The notes: generated by a model not told the origin, from the letters alone. Shown: positions 11,626 to 21,044, numbered from the stretch's first letter. The stretch is 64,000 bases of DNA from Micrococcales bacterium 72-143 (GCA_001898835.1 MKVM01000005.1:682001-746000); one strand, 5' to 3'. Program-made: numbers and translations.

Positions 11626-12981
11626 TCAGCCCGCGGGCGGTGCGGTGGTCGCCGTCGGCCAGAGGAGCTCGTGAATCGTCGCGTGGATCGCGTCGTAGTC
11701 GGGCGATGCCGGGTCCACCTCGGGCGGTGTGAGGTCGTGGGTGACCACCGGCTGCTGCTTCGTCTTCTCCGCCAGCTGCACGAAGTACGACAGCATCTGC
11801 TTGGGGATGTCGGTGCGCACGACCTGCTTGCCTGCCGCGGCGATGTCGACGAAGTGCGTGAGCACCGTCCCCGGCGTGAACTGCGCGATCATCGCCTCCT
11901 GCACCTGGCGCTGCCGCTGCATCCGCACGTAGTCGCTCGTCGCGTAGCGCGTGCGCGCGTACACGAGCGCCGTGTAGCCGTCCATGTGGTGCTCGCCCGC
12001 CTCGATCCAGCCGTCGGGCTTGCTGCGGTGGCTGCCGTCCGGGTTCTCGTTGGCCCCGTACGGCACCCGCTCCTCGAGGGTGATGTCGATGCCGCCCATC
12101 GCGTCGATGAGGTCGGAGAACCCCTGCATGTCGATGAGCACGTAGTACGGGATGCTGATGCCGAGCACGCCCTCCACGGCGTCGCGGATCGCCTCGATGC
12201 CGGGGCTGGAGTTGTGCTTCTCGGCGTCCGGGTAGAGGTAGGCCCAGTCGAGCTCGCCGTAGGTGTAGAGGTAATCGATGAGGCACTTGCTGCCGCAGTC
12301 GTAGCCGTTCGGCAGCACCTGCCACATGGGCGAGCCCTCCGAGAACGGCACCCGCTCGAGGTTGCGCGGGATGCCGATGAGCGTCACCTGGCCCGTCTCG
12401 GCGTCGACGCTCGCGACCGAGATGCTGTCCGGCCGCAGCCCCTGCCGGTCTGGACCGGCGTCGCCGCCCAACAGCAGGATGTTGTACCTGCCGTCGACGG
12501 GAGGCTGCGACGGCCCCTCGGCGAACACCGAGTCGAGCAGGTCGATGCCGGCGGTCGCCGACACGGCGCCGTAGGCCGCGGTTCCGGAGACCGCGGCCAG
12601 CGCGACCACCGAGAGGCCCGCGACGAAGGCGCGTGCGGCGGGCGCCACCCGCACCAGGCGCACGAGCCGCAGGGTGTCGAGGGTCAGCACGAGCCACAGC
12701 ACGGCGTAGAACACGAGCACGAGCACCGCGACGAGCAGCACCCAGGTGTTGGTGGCGAGCGACAGCAGCAGTCCGCGCGCGAACAGGGCGAGAGCGAGCA
12801 CGACGAGGACGAGGAGCCACAGCACGAGCGTCGCGCCGAGCCCGAAGCGACCGAGCCGGCGGTTGCCGGCGAGAACCTGCGCCGACCCCGGCACCAGAAG
12901 GTTGAGCCCGACGAGCCACCACGCCCGCTTGGTCATGAAGGCGGCGTCGGTGCCATCCGGGTCGCGCAGCACGCTCGTCAT
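11626..12981 (-). CDS. LytR-CpsA-Psr (LCP) family wall-glycopolymer ligase
   Basis: 451 residues. LCP proteins move polyprenol-linked glycopolymers onto peptidoglycan outside the membrane. Residues 1-150 hold about four membrane helices, more than the single anchor of most LCP proteins. The LCP core starts at YNILLLGGDAGPDRQGLRPDSI, with Asp/Arg residues that bind pyrophosphate-lipid and Mg, followed by GIPRNLERVPF and the VYARTRYATSDYVRMQRQRQ helix. It is 3 bases downstream of purE, so it is probably the third gene of a purK-purE-lcp operon. Functionally it fits the polysaccharide locus upstream. Confidence 0.93.
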   Translation of the reverse strand: MTSVLRDPDGTDAAFMTKRAWWLVGLNLLVPGSAQVLAGNRRLGRFGLGATLVLWLLVLVVLALALFARGLLLSLATNTWVLLVAVLVLVFYAVLWLVLTLDTLRLVRLVRVAPAARAFVAGLSVVALAAVSGTAAYGAVSATAGIDLLDSVFAEGPSQPPVDGRYNILLLGGDAGPDRQGLRPDSISVASVDAETGQVTLIGIPRNLERVPFSEGSPMWQVLPNGYDCGSKCLIDYLYTYGELDWAYLYPDAEKHNSSPGIEAIRDAVEGVLGISIPYYVLIDMQGFSDLIDAMGGIDITLEERVPYGANENPDGSHRSKPDGWIEAGEHHMDGYTALVYARTRYATSDYVRMQRQRQVQEAMIAQFTPGTVLTHFVDIAAAGKQVVRTDIPKQMLSYFVQLAEKTKQQPVVTHDLTPPEVDPASPDYDAIHATIHELLWPTATTAPPAG

Positions 12982-12984
12982 GGC

Positions 12985-13560
<576 letters not shown>

Positions 13561-13576
13561 CTCGCCATGCTAAAGG

Positions 13577-14689
13577 TCAGTCCTGGAAGAACGCGGCAGC
13601 GGCTCGCGCCCGCGCCGCGACGTCGCCCTGCTCCTCGCCGGTCGCGGTGACGTGCCCCACCTTGCGGCCCGGCCGGGAGTCCTTGCCGTAGAAGTGGTAC
13701 TTGACCTCGGGGCGGTCGGCCATCGCACGCGGGTAGCGGTCGGGCATCCGCTCCCCCGACGGGCCGCCGAGGACGTTGACCATGACGCTCACCGGCGCGA
13801 GCGGGGACGGGTCGCCGAGCGGGAGGTCGAGCACGGCGCGCAAGTGCTGCTCGAACTGGCTCGTGACGGCCCCGTCGATGGACCAGTGGCCCGTGTTGTG
13901 CGGGCGCATGGCGAGCTCGTTGACGAGCAGCCGGCCGTCCTCCGTCTCGAACAGCTCGACCGCGAGCACGCCCGTGACGCCCAGCTCGGACGCGATGCGC
14001 TCGGCGAGCGCGCGCGCCTCCCCCGCGAGCGCGCCGGCCCGCGGCGCCGGGGCGAACACCTCCGCGCACACCCCGTCGCGTTGCACGGTCTCGACGAGGG
14101 GCCAGGCCCGGGTCTCGCCCGAGGGTCGGCGGGCGACGAGCTGCGCGAGCTCGCGGCGGAACGGCACGAACTCCTCGGCGAGCAGCCCCTCGGCCGCGTC
14201 GGCGAACCAGTCGTCGGCGCCGGATGCGTCGCGCACCACGCGCACGCCCTTGCCGTCGTAGCCGCCGCGCGGGGTCTTCACGACCGCCACCCCGCCGTGC
14301 TCGGCGAGGAACGCCCCGAGCTCGGCGGCGTCCGAGACCCGCGCCCAGTCGGGGACGGGGGCGCCGATCGCCGACAACCGCTCGCGCATGAGCGCCTTGT
14401 CCTGCGCGACGGCGAGCGCGGACGGGCCCGGGTGCACGGGGATGCCCGCGGCGACGAGCGCCGCGAGCACGTCCTGCGGCACGTGCTCGTGGTCGAAGGT
14501 GACGACGTCGACGTCGGCCGCGAAGGCGAGCACGGTCGCCGCGTCGCGGTAGTCGCCGACGGCGGTGGCGGCGAGTTCGGCCGACATCCCCTCGGCCTCC
14601 GCGAGCACCCGCAGCTCGACTCCGAGCGCGACGGCCGGAGGGATCATCATCCGGGCCAGCTGCCCGCCCCCGATGACGCCGACTCTCAC
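13577..14689 (-). CDS. purK: N5-carboxyaminoimidazole ribonucleotide synthase
   Basis: 370 residues, GTG start with a GGGGAGG ribosome site 5 bases upstream. ATP-grasp enzyme of purine synthesis that carboxylates AIR with bicarbonate and ATP. GVIGGGQLARMM at the N-terminus, VKTPRGGYDGKGV in the ATP-grasp and NELAMRPHNTGHWS near the end are the family signatures. Precedes purE in an operon; the pair is the usual bacterial route to CAIR. Confidence 0.96.
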   Translation of the reverse strand: MRVGVIGGGQLARMMIPPAVALGVELRVLAEAEGMSAELAATAVGDYRDAATVLAFAADVDVVTFDHEHVPQDVLAALVAAGIPVHPGPSALAVAQDKALMRERLSAIGAPVPDWARVSDAAELGAFLAEHGGVAVVKTPRGGYDGKGVRVVRDASGADDWFADAAEGLLAEEFVPFRRELAQLVARRPSGETRAWPLVETVQRDGVCAEVFAPAPRAGALAGEARALAERIASELGVTGVLAVELFETEDGRLLVNELAMRPHNTGHWSIDGAVTSQFEQHLRAVLDLPLGDPSPLAPVSVMVNVLGGPSGERMPDRYPRAMADRPEVKYHFYGKDSRPGRKVGHVTATGEEQGDVAARARAAAAFFQD

Positions 14690-14724
14690 AGGTGCCTCCC
14701 CAGCTTCGCGCGGAAAACGGCGGT

Positions 14725-14730
14725 TAGACT
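14725..14730 (+). promoter_or_regulatory. -10 box of gtrA-like gene
   Basis: TAGACT framed by GGCGG and CCGCC arms (14720-14737), about 45 bases before the GTG of the GtrA-like gene, leaving room for a short leader with the GGGGAAGG ribosome site. Confidence 0.4.
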
Positions 14731-14775
14731 GCCGCCTCTACGACCCTACGGCCCACGACGGGGAAGGCACGACGC

Positions 14776-15330
14776 GTGCGGAAGCTCATGGCGCAGTTCG
14801 CGCGGTTCGGCGTCGTCGGGCTCGTCGGGCTCGTCATCGACTTCGGGGTGTTCAACCTGCTGCGCGCCACCGTGCTCGCCCCCGAGAACCTGCACGAGGG
14901 GCCCGTGCTCGCGAAGGTGATCTCGACCGGGCTCGCGATCATCGCGAACTGGATCGGCAACCGCTTCTGGACCTTCCGCGAGCACCGCGGCCGTCAGCTG
15001 TGGCGGGAGTTCGCCGAGTTCCTCGTGGTGAGCCTCGGCGGGATGGCGATCGGCCTCGGCTGCCTGTGGGTGTCGCACTACCTGCTCGGGTTCACGAGCA
15101 TCCTCGCCGACAACATCTCGGGCAACGTGATCGGCCTCGCGCTGGGGACGGCGTTCCGCTTCACCTTCTACAAGCTCTGGGTGTTCGCCCCGCACCGGGG
15201 CGAGCCCGGTCCCGCGGTGTTCCCCCAGGCGGATGCCACCGTCGGCACGGCGTCCCGCGACGTGCCGGTGCATCCGACGATGCCGCGCGGCGCGGCGGCC
15301 AGCGCTCAGCCCCGCCCGAGCGCGCGGTAG
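14776..15330 (+). CDS. GtrA-like membrane protein
   Basis: 184 residues, GTG start preceded by a GGGGAAGG site. Four membrane helices with the GtrA signature NRFWTFREHR after helix 2 and RFTFYKLWVF after helix 4. GtrA-family proteins are thought to flip or bind polyprenol-phosphate sugars for wall and lipopolysaccharide glycosylation. The last 40 residues are a hydrophilic Pro/Ala-rich tail. Its stop overlaps the end of the convergent ugd gene by 25 bases. Confidence 0.9.
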   Translation: MRKLMAQFARFGVVGLVGLVIDFGVFNLLRATVLAPENLHEGPVLAKVISTGLAIIANWIGNRFWTFREHRGRQLWREFAEFLVVSLGGMAIGLGCLWVSHYLLGFTSILADNISGNVIGLALGTAFRFTFYKLWVFAPHRGEPGPAVFPQADATVGTASRDVPVHPTMPRGAAASAQPRPSAR

Positions 15331-16607
15331 TCCCAGCCGGCGCTACGCCATGCCTCTCGGTCGAGCGCGTTGCGTCCGTCGATCACCCGCAGTTCGGCGA
15401 CCGTCCGGCCCACCTCCTCCGGGTCGAGCTCGCGGAACTCGCGCCACTCGGTCAGCAGGATGACGAGCTCCGCGTCCGCCAGCGCGTCCGCCGTCACGAC
15501 GCGGTAGTCGAGAGCCGGCTGTCGCGTCCGGGATGTCTCGACAGCCTGCGGATCGGTCGCCGTCACCCGAGCCCCTGCCTCGAGGAGGCGGCTGGCGATC
15601 TCGAGCGCGGGCGAGTCGCGGACATCATCGGAGTCGGGCTTGAACGCGAGGCCGAGCACCGCGATGCGCCGACCGGCCAGCGAGCCTCCGAGCATCTCGG
15701 TCGCGAGCTGCACGACCCGGTCACGACGGCGGAGGTTGATGCGGTCGACCTCACCGAGGAACGCGAGGGAGTCTCCGACCCCGAGCTCCGCCGCGCGAGC
15801 CCGAAAGGCTCGGATGTCCTTCGGCAGGCAGCCGCCGCCGAATCCGACACCCGCGTTGAGGAAGCGGCGACCGATGCGCGCATCGTGCCCGAGGGCGTCC
15901 GCTAGCTGCGTGACGTCCGCCCCCACGACCTCCGCGACCTCCGCCATCGCGTTGATGAAGGAGATCTTCGTGGCGAGGAAGGCGTTCGCCGCCACCTTGA
16001 CCAGTTCGGCGGTGGCCAGATCCGTGACGATGCGCGGCATACCTTGCGAGAGCACGCCCGCGTAGACGGCGTCGAGCATCGCCACCGCCTCCGCGTCGTC
16101 CCCGTCCCGGACCCCGTAGACGACACGATCGGGCCGCAGGGTGTCTTGGACGGCGAACCCCTCGCGCAGGAACTCGGGGTTCCACATGAGACGGCCACCC
16201 GCCTCCTCGATGCGATCAGCGAGCACCGCCGCCGTGCCCACCGGGACCGTCGACTTCCCGACAACCAGCGAGCCGGGGGCGAGTGTCGCAGCGATCGTCG
16301 CGACCGCCTCCTCGAGGTAGCTCAGCTCCGCTCCGCCGTCGTCGCGCTGCGGGGTGCCGACGGCGATGAAGTGAACCTCGGCGCTCGCGGCCTCAGCCGG
16401 ATCCGCGGTGAACCGCAGCCGTCCCCCGGCGACGCTCGACGCGAGCAGCTCGGCGAAGTCCGGCTCGTAGAAAGGAGGCCTCCCGGATGCGAGCATCCCG
16501 ACCTTCGAGGCGTCCGGGTCGACCCCCACGACATCGTGCCCGAGCGACGCCATCGCGGCCGCGTGCACGGCGCCCAGATATCCGCAGCCGAACACGGAGA
16601 TTCGCAT
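15306..16607 (-). CDS. ugd: UDP-glucose 6-dehydrogenase
   Basis: 433 residues. Oxidises UDP-glucose to UDP-glucuronate in two NAD-dependent steps, a precursor of acidic wall sugars. N-terminal GCGYLG (7-12) binds NAD; Lys204 and Asn208 (ELVKVAANAF) and the thioester nucleophile Cys260 (GFGGGCLPKD) are all present, so it should be active. The C-terminal UDP-binding domain has GLAFKPDSDDVRDSPA. A TAGGGT box 6 bases before ATG suggests a leaderless transcript. Confidence 0.95.
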   Translation of the reverse strand: MRISVFGCGYLGAVHAAAMASLGHDVVGVDPDASKVGMLASGRPPFYEPDFAELLASSVAGGRLRFTADPAEAASAEVHFIAVGTPQRDDGGAELSYLEEAVATIAATLAPGSLVVGKSTVPVGTAAVLADRIEEAGGRLMWNPEFLREGFAVQDTLRPDRVVYGVRDGDDAEAVAMLDAVYAGVLSQGMPRIVTDLATAELVKVAANAFLATKISFINAMAEVAEVVGADVTQLADALGHDARIGRRFLNAGVGFGGGCLPKDIRAFRARAAELGVGDSLAFLGEVDRINLRRRDRVVQLATEMLGGSLAGRRIAVLGLAFKPDSDDVRDSPALEIASRLLEAGARVTATDPQAVETSRTRQPALDYRVVTADALADAELVILLTEWREFRELDPEEVGRTVAELRVIDGRNALDREAWRSAGWDYRALGRG

Positions 16608-16613
16608 TCCACG

Positions 16614-16619
16614 ACCCTA
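16614..16619 (-). promoter_or_regulatory. -10 box of leaderless ugd
   Basis: TAGGGT on the minus strand, 6 bases before the ugd ATG at 16607; no ribosome site in between. Confidence 0.5.
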
Positions 16620-16637
16620 GCGCGGCGCGGGGACGTC

Positions 16638-17204
16638 TCAGCGACGACCGTACGCGGTCGTCTCGTCGGCGCCCCGCGACTGCTCCTGCTGACGCCGGGT
16701 AGCCACGGGGTTCACCGAGAGCTCCATGAGGTCGTGGAGCGTGGCCTGCACGAGGTTCGCGCCCGGCACGTCGCGCAGCACCACGGGCCGCTCGAGACCC
16801 GTGTTCACGAGCACGTCGCCCGAGCCGAACATTCCCTGCAGCCCCGCCTTGCGCACCGTCACGTCGTAGCCGCGGCTGTGCAGCAGCTCCTGGCGGGTGC
16901 GGACGAAGATGCCGCTGCGGAGCACGATCCGGCGGGTGGTGATCGTGTAGTTGCGGCCGAGCCACGCGATGAGCGGTAGCAGGAACAGCAGCACCGCGAC
17001 GAGCACGGCCGCCGCGAGCACCGCCCAGTTCTGCCACGGCTCCGCGAAGGTGCCGCCGAAGTAGCCGAGCGCCGCGGCATCCGCGACGAGCACGAGGCAC
17101 GGCCAGAACAGCGCCCGGCCGTGGGAACGCAGCCGCGCCACGACCGCCTCCGGCTGCACCGTGCCCACGGAGCCGGGGACGTCGCCGGGCGTCGCGTGCG
17201 TCAT
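16638..17204 (-). CDS. PH domain-containing membrane protein (bPH2/DUF304)
   Basis: 188 residues. Two hydrophobic helices (about residues 35-80) are followed by a bacterial PH-like domain beginning YTITTRRIVLRSG, the hallmark of bPH2 proteins. Function of the family is unknown. It is a separate gene 9 bases downstream of the biotin ligase stop and probably in its transcript. TAGAAC then 6 bases before ATG could be a weak promoter. Confidence 0.85.
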   Translation of the reverse strand: MTHATPGDVPGSVGTVQPEAVVARLRSHGRALFWPCLVLVADAAALGYFGGTFAEPWQNWAVLAAAVLVAVLLFLLPLIAWLGRNYTITTRRIVLRSGIFVRTRQELLHSRGYDVTVRKAGLQGMFGSGDVLVNTGLERPVVLRDVPGANLVQATLHDLMELSVNPVATRRQQEQSRGADETTAYGRR

Positions 17205-17213
17205 GCTCCTGTT

Positions 17214-18005
17214 CTAGCGGACGTGGGTCACATCGCCCGCCGCGACAGACCGCGTGACCCCGTCCTCGCCCTCCACCACGAGGCGACCGTCGACGTCCAG
17301 GTCCACGGCGCGGGCGCGCAGCACGTCGCCGTCGGGCAGCTCGATGTCGACCGTGCGCCCGAGGGTGAGGCACGCGGCGCGGGCCTCGATGCGGATGCCG
17401 GATGCGTCGGCGTCGGCGCCCGCCGCGAGGTAGCGGCCCACACGATCGCGCAGGCCCACGAGGTAGGCGGCGACCACGGCGTCCTCGAGGGCGTCGTCGA
17501 CCGGCGCGCCCTCGACGGCGAGGGACGTCGCCGTCGGCACCGGCAGCTCCTCGGCCGTCATGCGCGTGTTGACGCCCGAGCCCACCACGACGCCCGTGGC
17601 GGCGGGCAGCAGCTCGGCGAGGATGCCGCAGATCTTGCGCCCGCCGACGAGCACGTCGTTGGGCCACTTGAAGCCGACGTCGCGCCCGGGGAGCACGCTC
17701 CGCATCGCCTCCGTCATGGCCGTGCCCGCGATGATCGGCAGCCAGCCGAGCCGGTCGGGGCTGGGGGCTGCCCCGTCGGCGAACCGGGGGCGCAGCAGCA
17801 CGCTCACGGCGACGGCGGCACCGGGGGGCGCCGTCCACGAGCGCCCGAGCCGGCCGCGGCCCGCGCTCTGATAGCGGGTGAGCATGACGGTCAGGTCGCC
17901 CATCCCCTCGCGGTCCGCCCGGGCGGAGAGCTCGCTGTTGGTGGAGCTCGACGAGGCGACCTCGTACAGGGCCGCGGCGACGGTCCGACTCCGCTCGAAG
18001 GTCAT
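17214..18005 (-). CDS. birA: Biotin--[acetyl-CoA-carboxylase] ligase
   Basis: 263 residues from the ATG at 18005; longer frames upstream run through the divergent gene and are spurious. Attaches biotin to the BCCP lysine of acyl-CoA carboxylases via biotinyl-AMP. SSSSTN and GRGRLGRSW (adenylate loop) plus FKWPNDVLVGGRK are the catalytic signatures. No N-terminal DNA-binding domain, so it is a class I ligase without repressor function. Its substrates are encoded nearby (AccBC at 26158, with AccD at 18868). The promoter region is only 24 bases and overlaps that of the divergent gene. Confidence 0.95.
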   Translation of the reverse strand: MTFERSRTVAAALYEVASSSSTNSELSARADREGMGDLTVMLTRYQSAGRGRLGRSWTAPPGAAVAVSVLLRPRFADGAAPSPDRLGWLPIIAGTAMTEAMRSVLPGRDVGFKWPNDVLVGGRKICGILAELLPAATGVVVGSGVNTRMTAEELPVPTATSLAVEGAPVDDALEDAVVAAYLVGLRDRVGRYLAAGADADASGIRIEARAACLTLGRTVDIELPDGDVLRARAVDLDVDGRLVVEGEDGVTRSVAAGDVTHVR

Positions 18006-18012
18006 GGCGGTC

Positions 18013-18022
18013 AGCCTAGGAT
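18013..18022. promoter_or_regulatory. Overlapping divergent -10 boxes of birA and the mannose synthase-like gene
   Basis: The palindromic core CCTAGG is shared by TAGGCT on the minus strand (18013-18018, 7 bases before the birA ATG) and TAGGAT on the plus strand (18017-18022, 7 bases before the ATG at 18030). Both start codons are 24 bases apart, so both transcripts would be leaderless and compete for polymerase (inference). Confidence 0.55.
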
Positions 18023-18029
18023 GTCGATC

Positions 18030-18857
18030 ATGCCGTCCGTGCGAGCGCCCCGGCCCGGGCGCGTCCTCGTCGTGACGCCCACCTACGACGAGGTCGACAA
18101 CCTCGCACCGACGATCGCCGCGCTCCGCTCCTCGGGGGCGGCGTGCGACATCCTCGTCGTCGACGACGCGAGCCCCGACGGCACGGGCGAGCTCGCCGAC
18201 CGCATCGCGGAGGCCGACCCCGGCGTGCACGTTCTGCACCGCACCGCGAAGGACGGCCTGGGCCGCGCCTACCTCGCGGGGTTCGCGTGGGCCCTCGCGC
18301 ACGGCTACGACGTGATCGTCGAGTTCGACGCCGACGGCTCGCACCCGGCCGACGCGCTGCCCGCCATGCTCGCGTGCCTCGAGGCGGATCCGGGCACCGG
18401 TCTCGTGATCGGCTCGCGGTGGGTGCCCGGGGGCCGGCTCGTCGACTGGCCCGCCTCGCGGCGCCTGCTCAGCCGTGCCGCGAACGCCTACGCTCGGATG
18501 ATGCTGCGGCTGCCGGTGCGCGACGTCACCGCCGGATACCGCGCTTACCGCGCGACGGTGCTCGAGCAGATCGCGCACCAGGTCGTCGACTCCCGTGGAT
18601 ACTGCTTCCAGATCGACCTCACCATCCGCACGCACGACGCGGGCTGGCGCATCCGCGAGGTGCCGATCACCTTCCGCGAGCGCCGCGCCGGCAGTTCCAA
18701 GATGAGCGGCGGGGTCGTCGTCGAGGCGATGTGGCGCGTGACCGTGTGGGGGCTCAGGCGCCTCGGTCGCCGGCCCGGAACCCGCGCCCCCGGCCAAGGC
18801 AGCGCGCCGGGTTTTGTCGGATCGCACAACCCCGTCCCCGGGGAGGGCGACGGATAG
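18030..18857 (+). CDS. Polyprenol-monophosphomannose synthase-like glycosyltransferase
   Basis: 275 residues. GT2 enzyme of the dolichol-phosphate-mannose synthase type: [34 protein letters not shown] (metal/nucleotide site) and [10 protein letters not shown]. Expected to make polyprenol-phosphate mannose from GDP-mannose as donor for membrane GT-C enzymes; GDP-mannose would come from the guanylyltransferase at 45204. No C-terminal membrane domain, so it is the single-domain form. An alternative ATG lies 9 bases earlier (18021); the 18030 start fits the -10 spacing better. Confidence 0.9.
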   Translation: MPSVRAPRPGRVLVVTPTYDEVDNLAPTIAALRSSGAACDILVVDDASPDGTGELADRIAEADPGVHVLHRTAKDGLGRAYLAGFAWALAHGYDVIVEFDADGSHPADALPAMLACLEADPGTGLVIGSRWVPGGRLVDWPASRRLLSRAANAYARMMLRLPVRDVTAGYRAYRATVLEQIAHQVVDSRGYCFQIDLTIRTHDAGWRIREVPITFRERRAGSSKMSGGVVVEAMWRVTVWGLRRLGRRPGTRAPGQGSAPGFVGSHNPVPGEGDG

Positions 18858-18860
18858 GCT
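18855..18860 (+). promoter_or_regulatory. -10 box of leaderless accD
   Basis: TAGGCT whose first three bases are the stop codon of the mannose synthase-like gene. It stands 7 bases before the accD GTG at 18868, with no ribosome site between. Confidence 0.5.
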
Positions 18861-18867
18861 GAACGCC

Positions 18868-20466
18868 GTGACCGACGCCACCGACGCACCCGACCTCTTC
18901 ACGACCGCCGGAAAGCTCGCCGACCTCAAGGTCCGCTACCACGAGGCCGTGACCGCCAGCGGCGAGGCGGCGATCGCCAAGCAGCACGCGAAGGGCAAGA
19001 AGACCGCCCGCGAGCGCATCGAGCAGCTGCTCGACCAGGGCTCCTTCGTCGAGCTCGACGAGTTCGTGCGCCACCGCACGCACGCCTTCGGCATGGAGGA
19101 CAAGCGCCCCTACGGCGACGCGGTCGTGACCGGCACGGGCACCATCCACGGGCGCCAGGTGGCGGTCTACGCGCAGGACTTCACGATCTTCGGCGGCTCG
19201 CTCGGCGAGGTCGCGGGCGAGAAGATCATCAAGGTCATGGAGCTGGCCCTCAAGACGGGTGTGCCGATCATCGGCATGCTCGACTCGGGCGGGGCGCGCA
19301 TCCAGGAGGGCGTCGTCGCCCTCGGCAAGTACGGCGAGATCTTCCGCCTCAACACCGCGGGCTCGGGCGTCATCCCGCAGATCTCGATCATCCTCGGGCC
19401 GGCCGCGGGCGGCGCCGTCTACGGGCCCGCCCTCACCGACTTCGTGATCATGGTCGACAAGACGAGCCAGATGTTCGTGACGGGGCCGGATGTGATCCGC
19501 ACCGTCACCGGCGAGGACGTCGGCATGGAGGAGCTCGGCGGCGCCCTCACCCACAGCCAGCGCACCGGCGTCTCGCACTACCTGGCCTCCGACGAGGACG
19601 ACGCGCTCGACTACGCGCGCACCCTCGTGAGCTTCCTGCCCGACAACAACCAGGCCGAGCTCCCGGTCTACGAGTCGGAGTCCGAGCTCGAGATCAACGA
19701 CTCGGACCGGCGGCTCAACACGATCATCCCCGACTCCCCCAACCAGCCCTACGACGTGCTCGAGGTCATCGAGCGCATCGTCGACAACGGCGACTTCCTC
19801 GAGGTGCAGCCGCTCTTCGCGCCCAACATCGTGATCGGCTTCGCGCGGGTCGAGGGGCGCTCGGTGGGCATCATCGCCAACCAGCCGAGCCAGATGGCCG
19901 GCACCCTCAACATCGACGCGGGCGAGAAGGCCGCGCGCTTCGTGCGCTTCTGCGACGCGTTCTCGATCCCGATCCTCACGATCGTCGACGTGCCCGGCTA
20001 CCTTCCGGGCACCGACCAGGAGTGGACGGGCGTCATCCGCCGCGGCGCGAAGCTGCTGTACGCGTACGCCGAGGCGACCGTGCCGCTCGTGACGGTCATC
20101 ACCCGCAAGGCATACGGCGGGGCCTACATCGTCATGGGCTCGAAGCAGCTGGGGGCCGACCTCAACTACGCGTGGCCGACCGCCGAGATCGCGGTCATGG
20201 GCGGCCAGGGCGCGGTCAACATCCTCTACCGCAACGAGCTCAAGGAGGCGGAGGCGGCCGGCCGCGACGTCGCGGAGGTGCGCACCCAGCTCGCCAACGA
20301 GTACACCTACAACGTGGCCTCCCCGTTCCTCGCGGCGGAGCGCGGCGAGCTCGACGGCATCATCGAGCCGGCGGCGACCCGCCTCGTCGTGATCAAGGCG
20401 CTGCGGGCGCTGCGCACGAAGCGCGCGGCGCTGCCCGCGAAGAAGCACGGGAACATCCCGCTGTGA
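18868..20466 (+). CDS. accD: Acyl-CoA carboxylase, beta (carboxyltransferase) subunit
   Basis: 532 residues from the GTG at 18868; upstream residues in the longer frame are not conserved. Transfers the carboxyl group from biotin to an acyl-CoA (acetyl- or propionyl-CoA). Two crotonase-like halves: [23 protein letters not shown]...[10 protein letters not shown] in the first, [34 protein letters not shown] in the second, both oxyanion-hole regions intact. Works with the AccBC subunit (26158) and the small AccE encoded next. Length fits PccB/AccD5-type actinobacterial subunits. Confidence 0.95.
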   Translation: MTDATDAPDLFTTAGKLADLKVRYHEAVTASGEAAIAKQHAKGKKTARERIEQLLDQGSFVELDEFVRHRTHAFGMEDKRPYGDAVVTGTGTIHGRQVAVYAQDFTIFGGSLGEVAGEKIIKVMELALKTGVPIIGMLDSGGARIQEGVVALGKYGEIFRLNTAGSGVIPQISIILGPAAGGAVYGPALTDFVIMVDKTSQMFVTGPDVIRTVTGEDVGMEELGGALTHSQRTGVSHYLASDEDDALDYARTLVSFLPDNNQAELPVYESESELEINDSDRRLNTIIPDSPNQPYDVLEVIERIVDNGDFLEVQPLFAPNIVIGFARVEGRSVGIIANQPSQMAGTLNIDAGEKAARFVRFCDAFSIPILTIVDVPGYLPGTDQEWTGVIRRGAKLLYAYAEATVPLVTVITRKAYGGAYIVMGSKQLGADLNYAWPTAEIAVMGGQGAVNILYRNELKEAEAAGRDVAEVRTQLANEYTYNVASPFLAAERGELDGIIEPAATRLVVIKALRALRTKRAALPAKKHGNIPL

Positions 20467-20675
20467 GCGAGAACCCTGAACTCGCCATCCGCGTCGTGGG
20501 CGGGGATCCGACGCCCGAGGAGCTCGCGGCGGCGACCGCCGTGCTGCAGGGCGCGCTCGACGAGCTGGCTGGCATGCACCGGCGCGCGCAGCGCAGCATG
20601 ACCACGTGGGAGCGTGAGCGCCGCGGGCTCCGGCGTCCGCTGCAGCCCGGCGGCTGGAACAGCTGGGCGCGCTGA
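20463..20675 (+). CDS. accE: Acyl-CoA carboxylase epsilon subunit
   Basis: 70 residues, GTG start overlapping the accD stop (GTGA). Small subunit known only from actinobacterial acyl-CoA carboxylases, where it stabilises the complex between biotin and carboxyltransferase subunits. [20 protein letters not shown] at the N-terminus and the Trp-containing C-terminus ([20 protein letters not shown]) match the family. Easy to miss because of its size. Confidence 0.88.
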   Translation: MSENPELAIRVVGGDPTPEELAAATAVLQGALDELAGMHRRAQRSMTTWERERRGLRRPLQPGGWNSWAR

Positions 20676-20701
20676 GCAGCGGCCGGCGTGGCGCGGCGCC
20701 C

Positions 20702-20728
20702 GTTTCACGACGGATTCCGTCGCGAAAC
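20702..20728 (+). terminator. Hairpin after accE
   Basis: Arms of 12 bases (GTTTCACGACGG and its partner, one A-C mismatch) with an ATT loop, 26 bases after the accE stop. No T-run follows, as is usual for high-GC actinobacteria. Confidence 0.5.
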
Positions 20729-20766
20729 ATGGGAACGTTCACAAAATCAGTTGAGAAACGCGCTCC

Positions 20767-20840
20767 TGTACCCCGTATCGACCGCTTATGCGCCGTAGGC
20801 GCGGGATTGTCACCCGAAAATGTACCCCGATAGTCCCCCG
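20767..20840. repeat. Iteron-like TGTACCCCG repeats
   Basis: TGTACCCCG at 20767-20775 and 20821-20829, TGTCACCCG at 20808-20816 and AGTCCCCCG at 20832-20840. A GCGCC-GTA-GGCGC hairpin lies between (20790-20802). Located in the 430-base gap between accE and the sensor operon (20676-21105), which contains no gene. Could be protein-binding sites; unproven. Confidence 0.4.
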
Positions 20841-20941
20841 AAATGACGACTTACGGGCGAGTCAGGGGATCCGCATACTTGTCTACTAGCAGGTGTATCT
20901 CATCGAGTTACACAGCATCACCGGTCGTCTAGGGTAAGCAG

Positions 20942-21036
20942 ACCGATGATGTGGGGGCGAGTCAGGGCGATATTCGGGTTGTCGCCCTGACTCGAATCTT
21001 GCGAGGGGTCGGACGCTCTGTCCGGCCCCTCGTTCC
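20942..21036 (+). ncRNA. Candidate small RNA with two tandem hairpins
   Basis: A possible promoter (TTACAC 20908-20913, 16 bases, TAGGGT 20930-20935) would start a transcript near 20942. It would contain a perfect 13-base-pair hairpin (CGAGTCAGGGCGA at 20958-20970 with 20982-20994, 11-base loop) and end in a terminator hairpin (21002-21014 with 21020-21032). The region is less GC-rich than its neighbours and has no reading frame with a start. Both flanking genes point toward it. No known RNA family was recognised. Confidence 0.4.
21002..21032 (+). terminator. Intrinsic-terminator-like hairpin
   Basis: Stem of 13 base pairs with a single G-T pair (CGAGGGGTCGGAC at 21002-21014) and a 5-base loop, followed by TTCCAT. 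It would end the candidate small RNA or act between the convergent accE and sensor genes. Confidence 0.55.
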
Positions 21037-21044
21037 ATGTCGGG

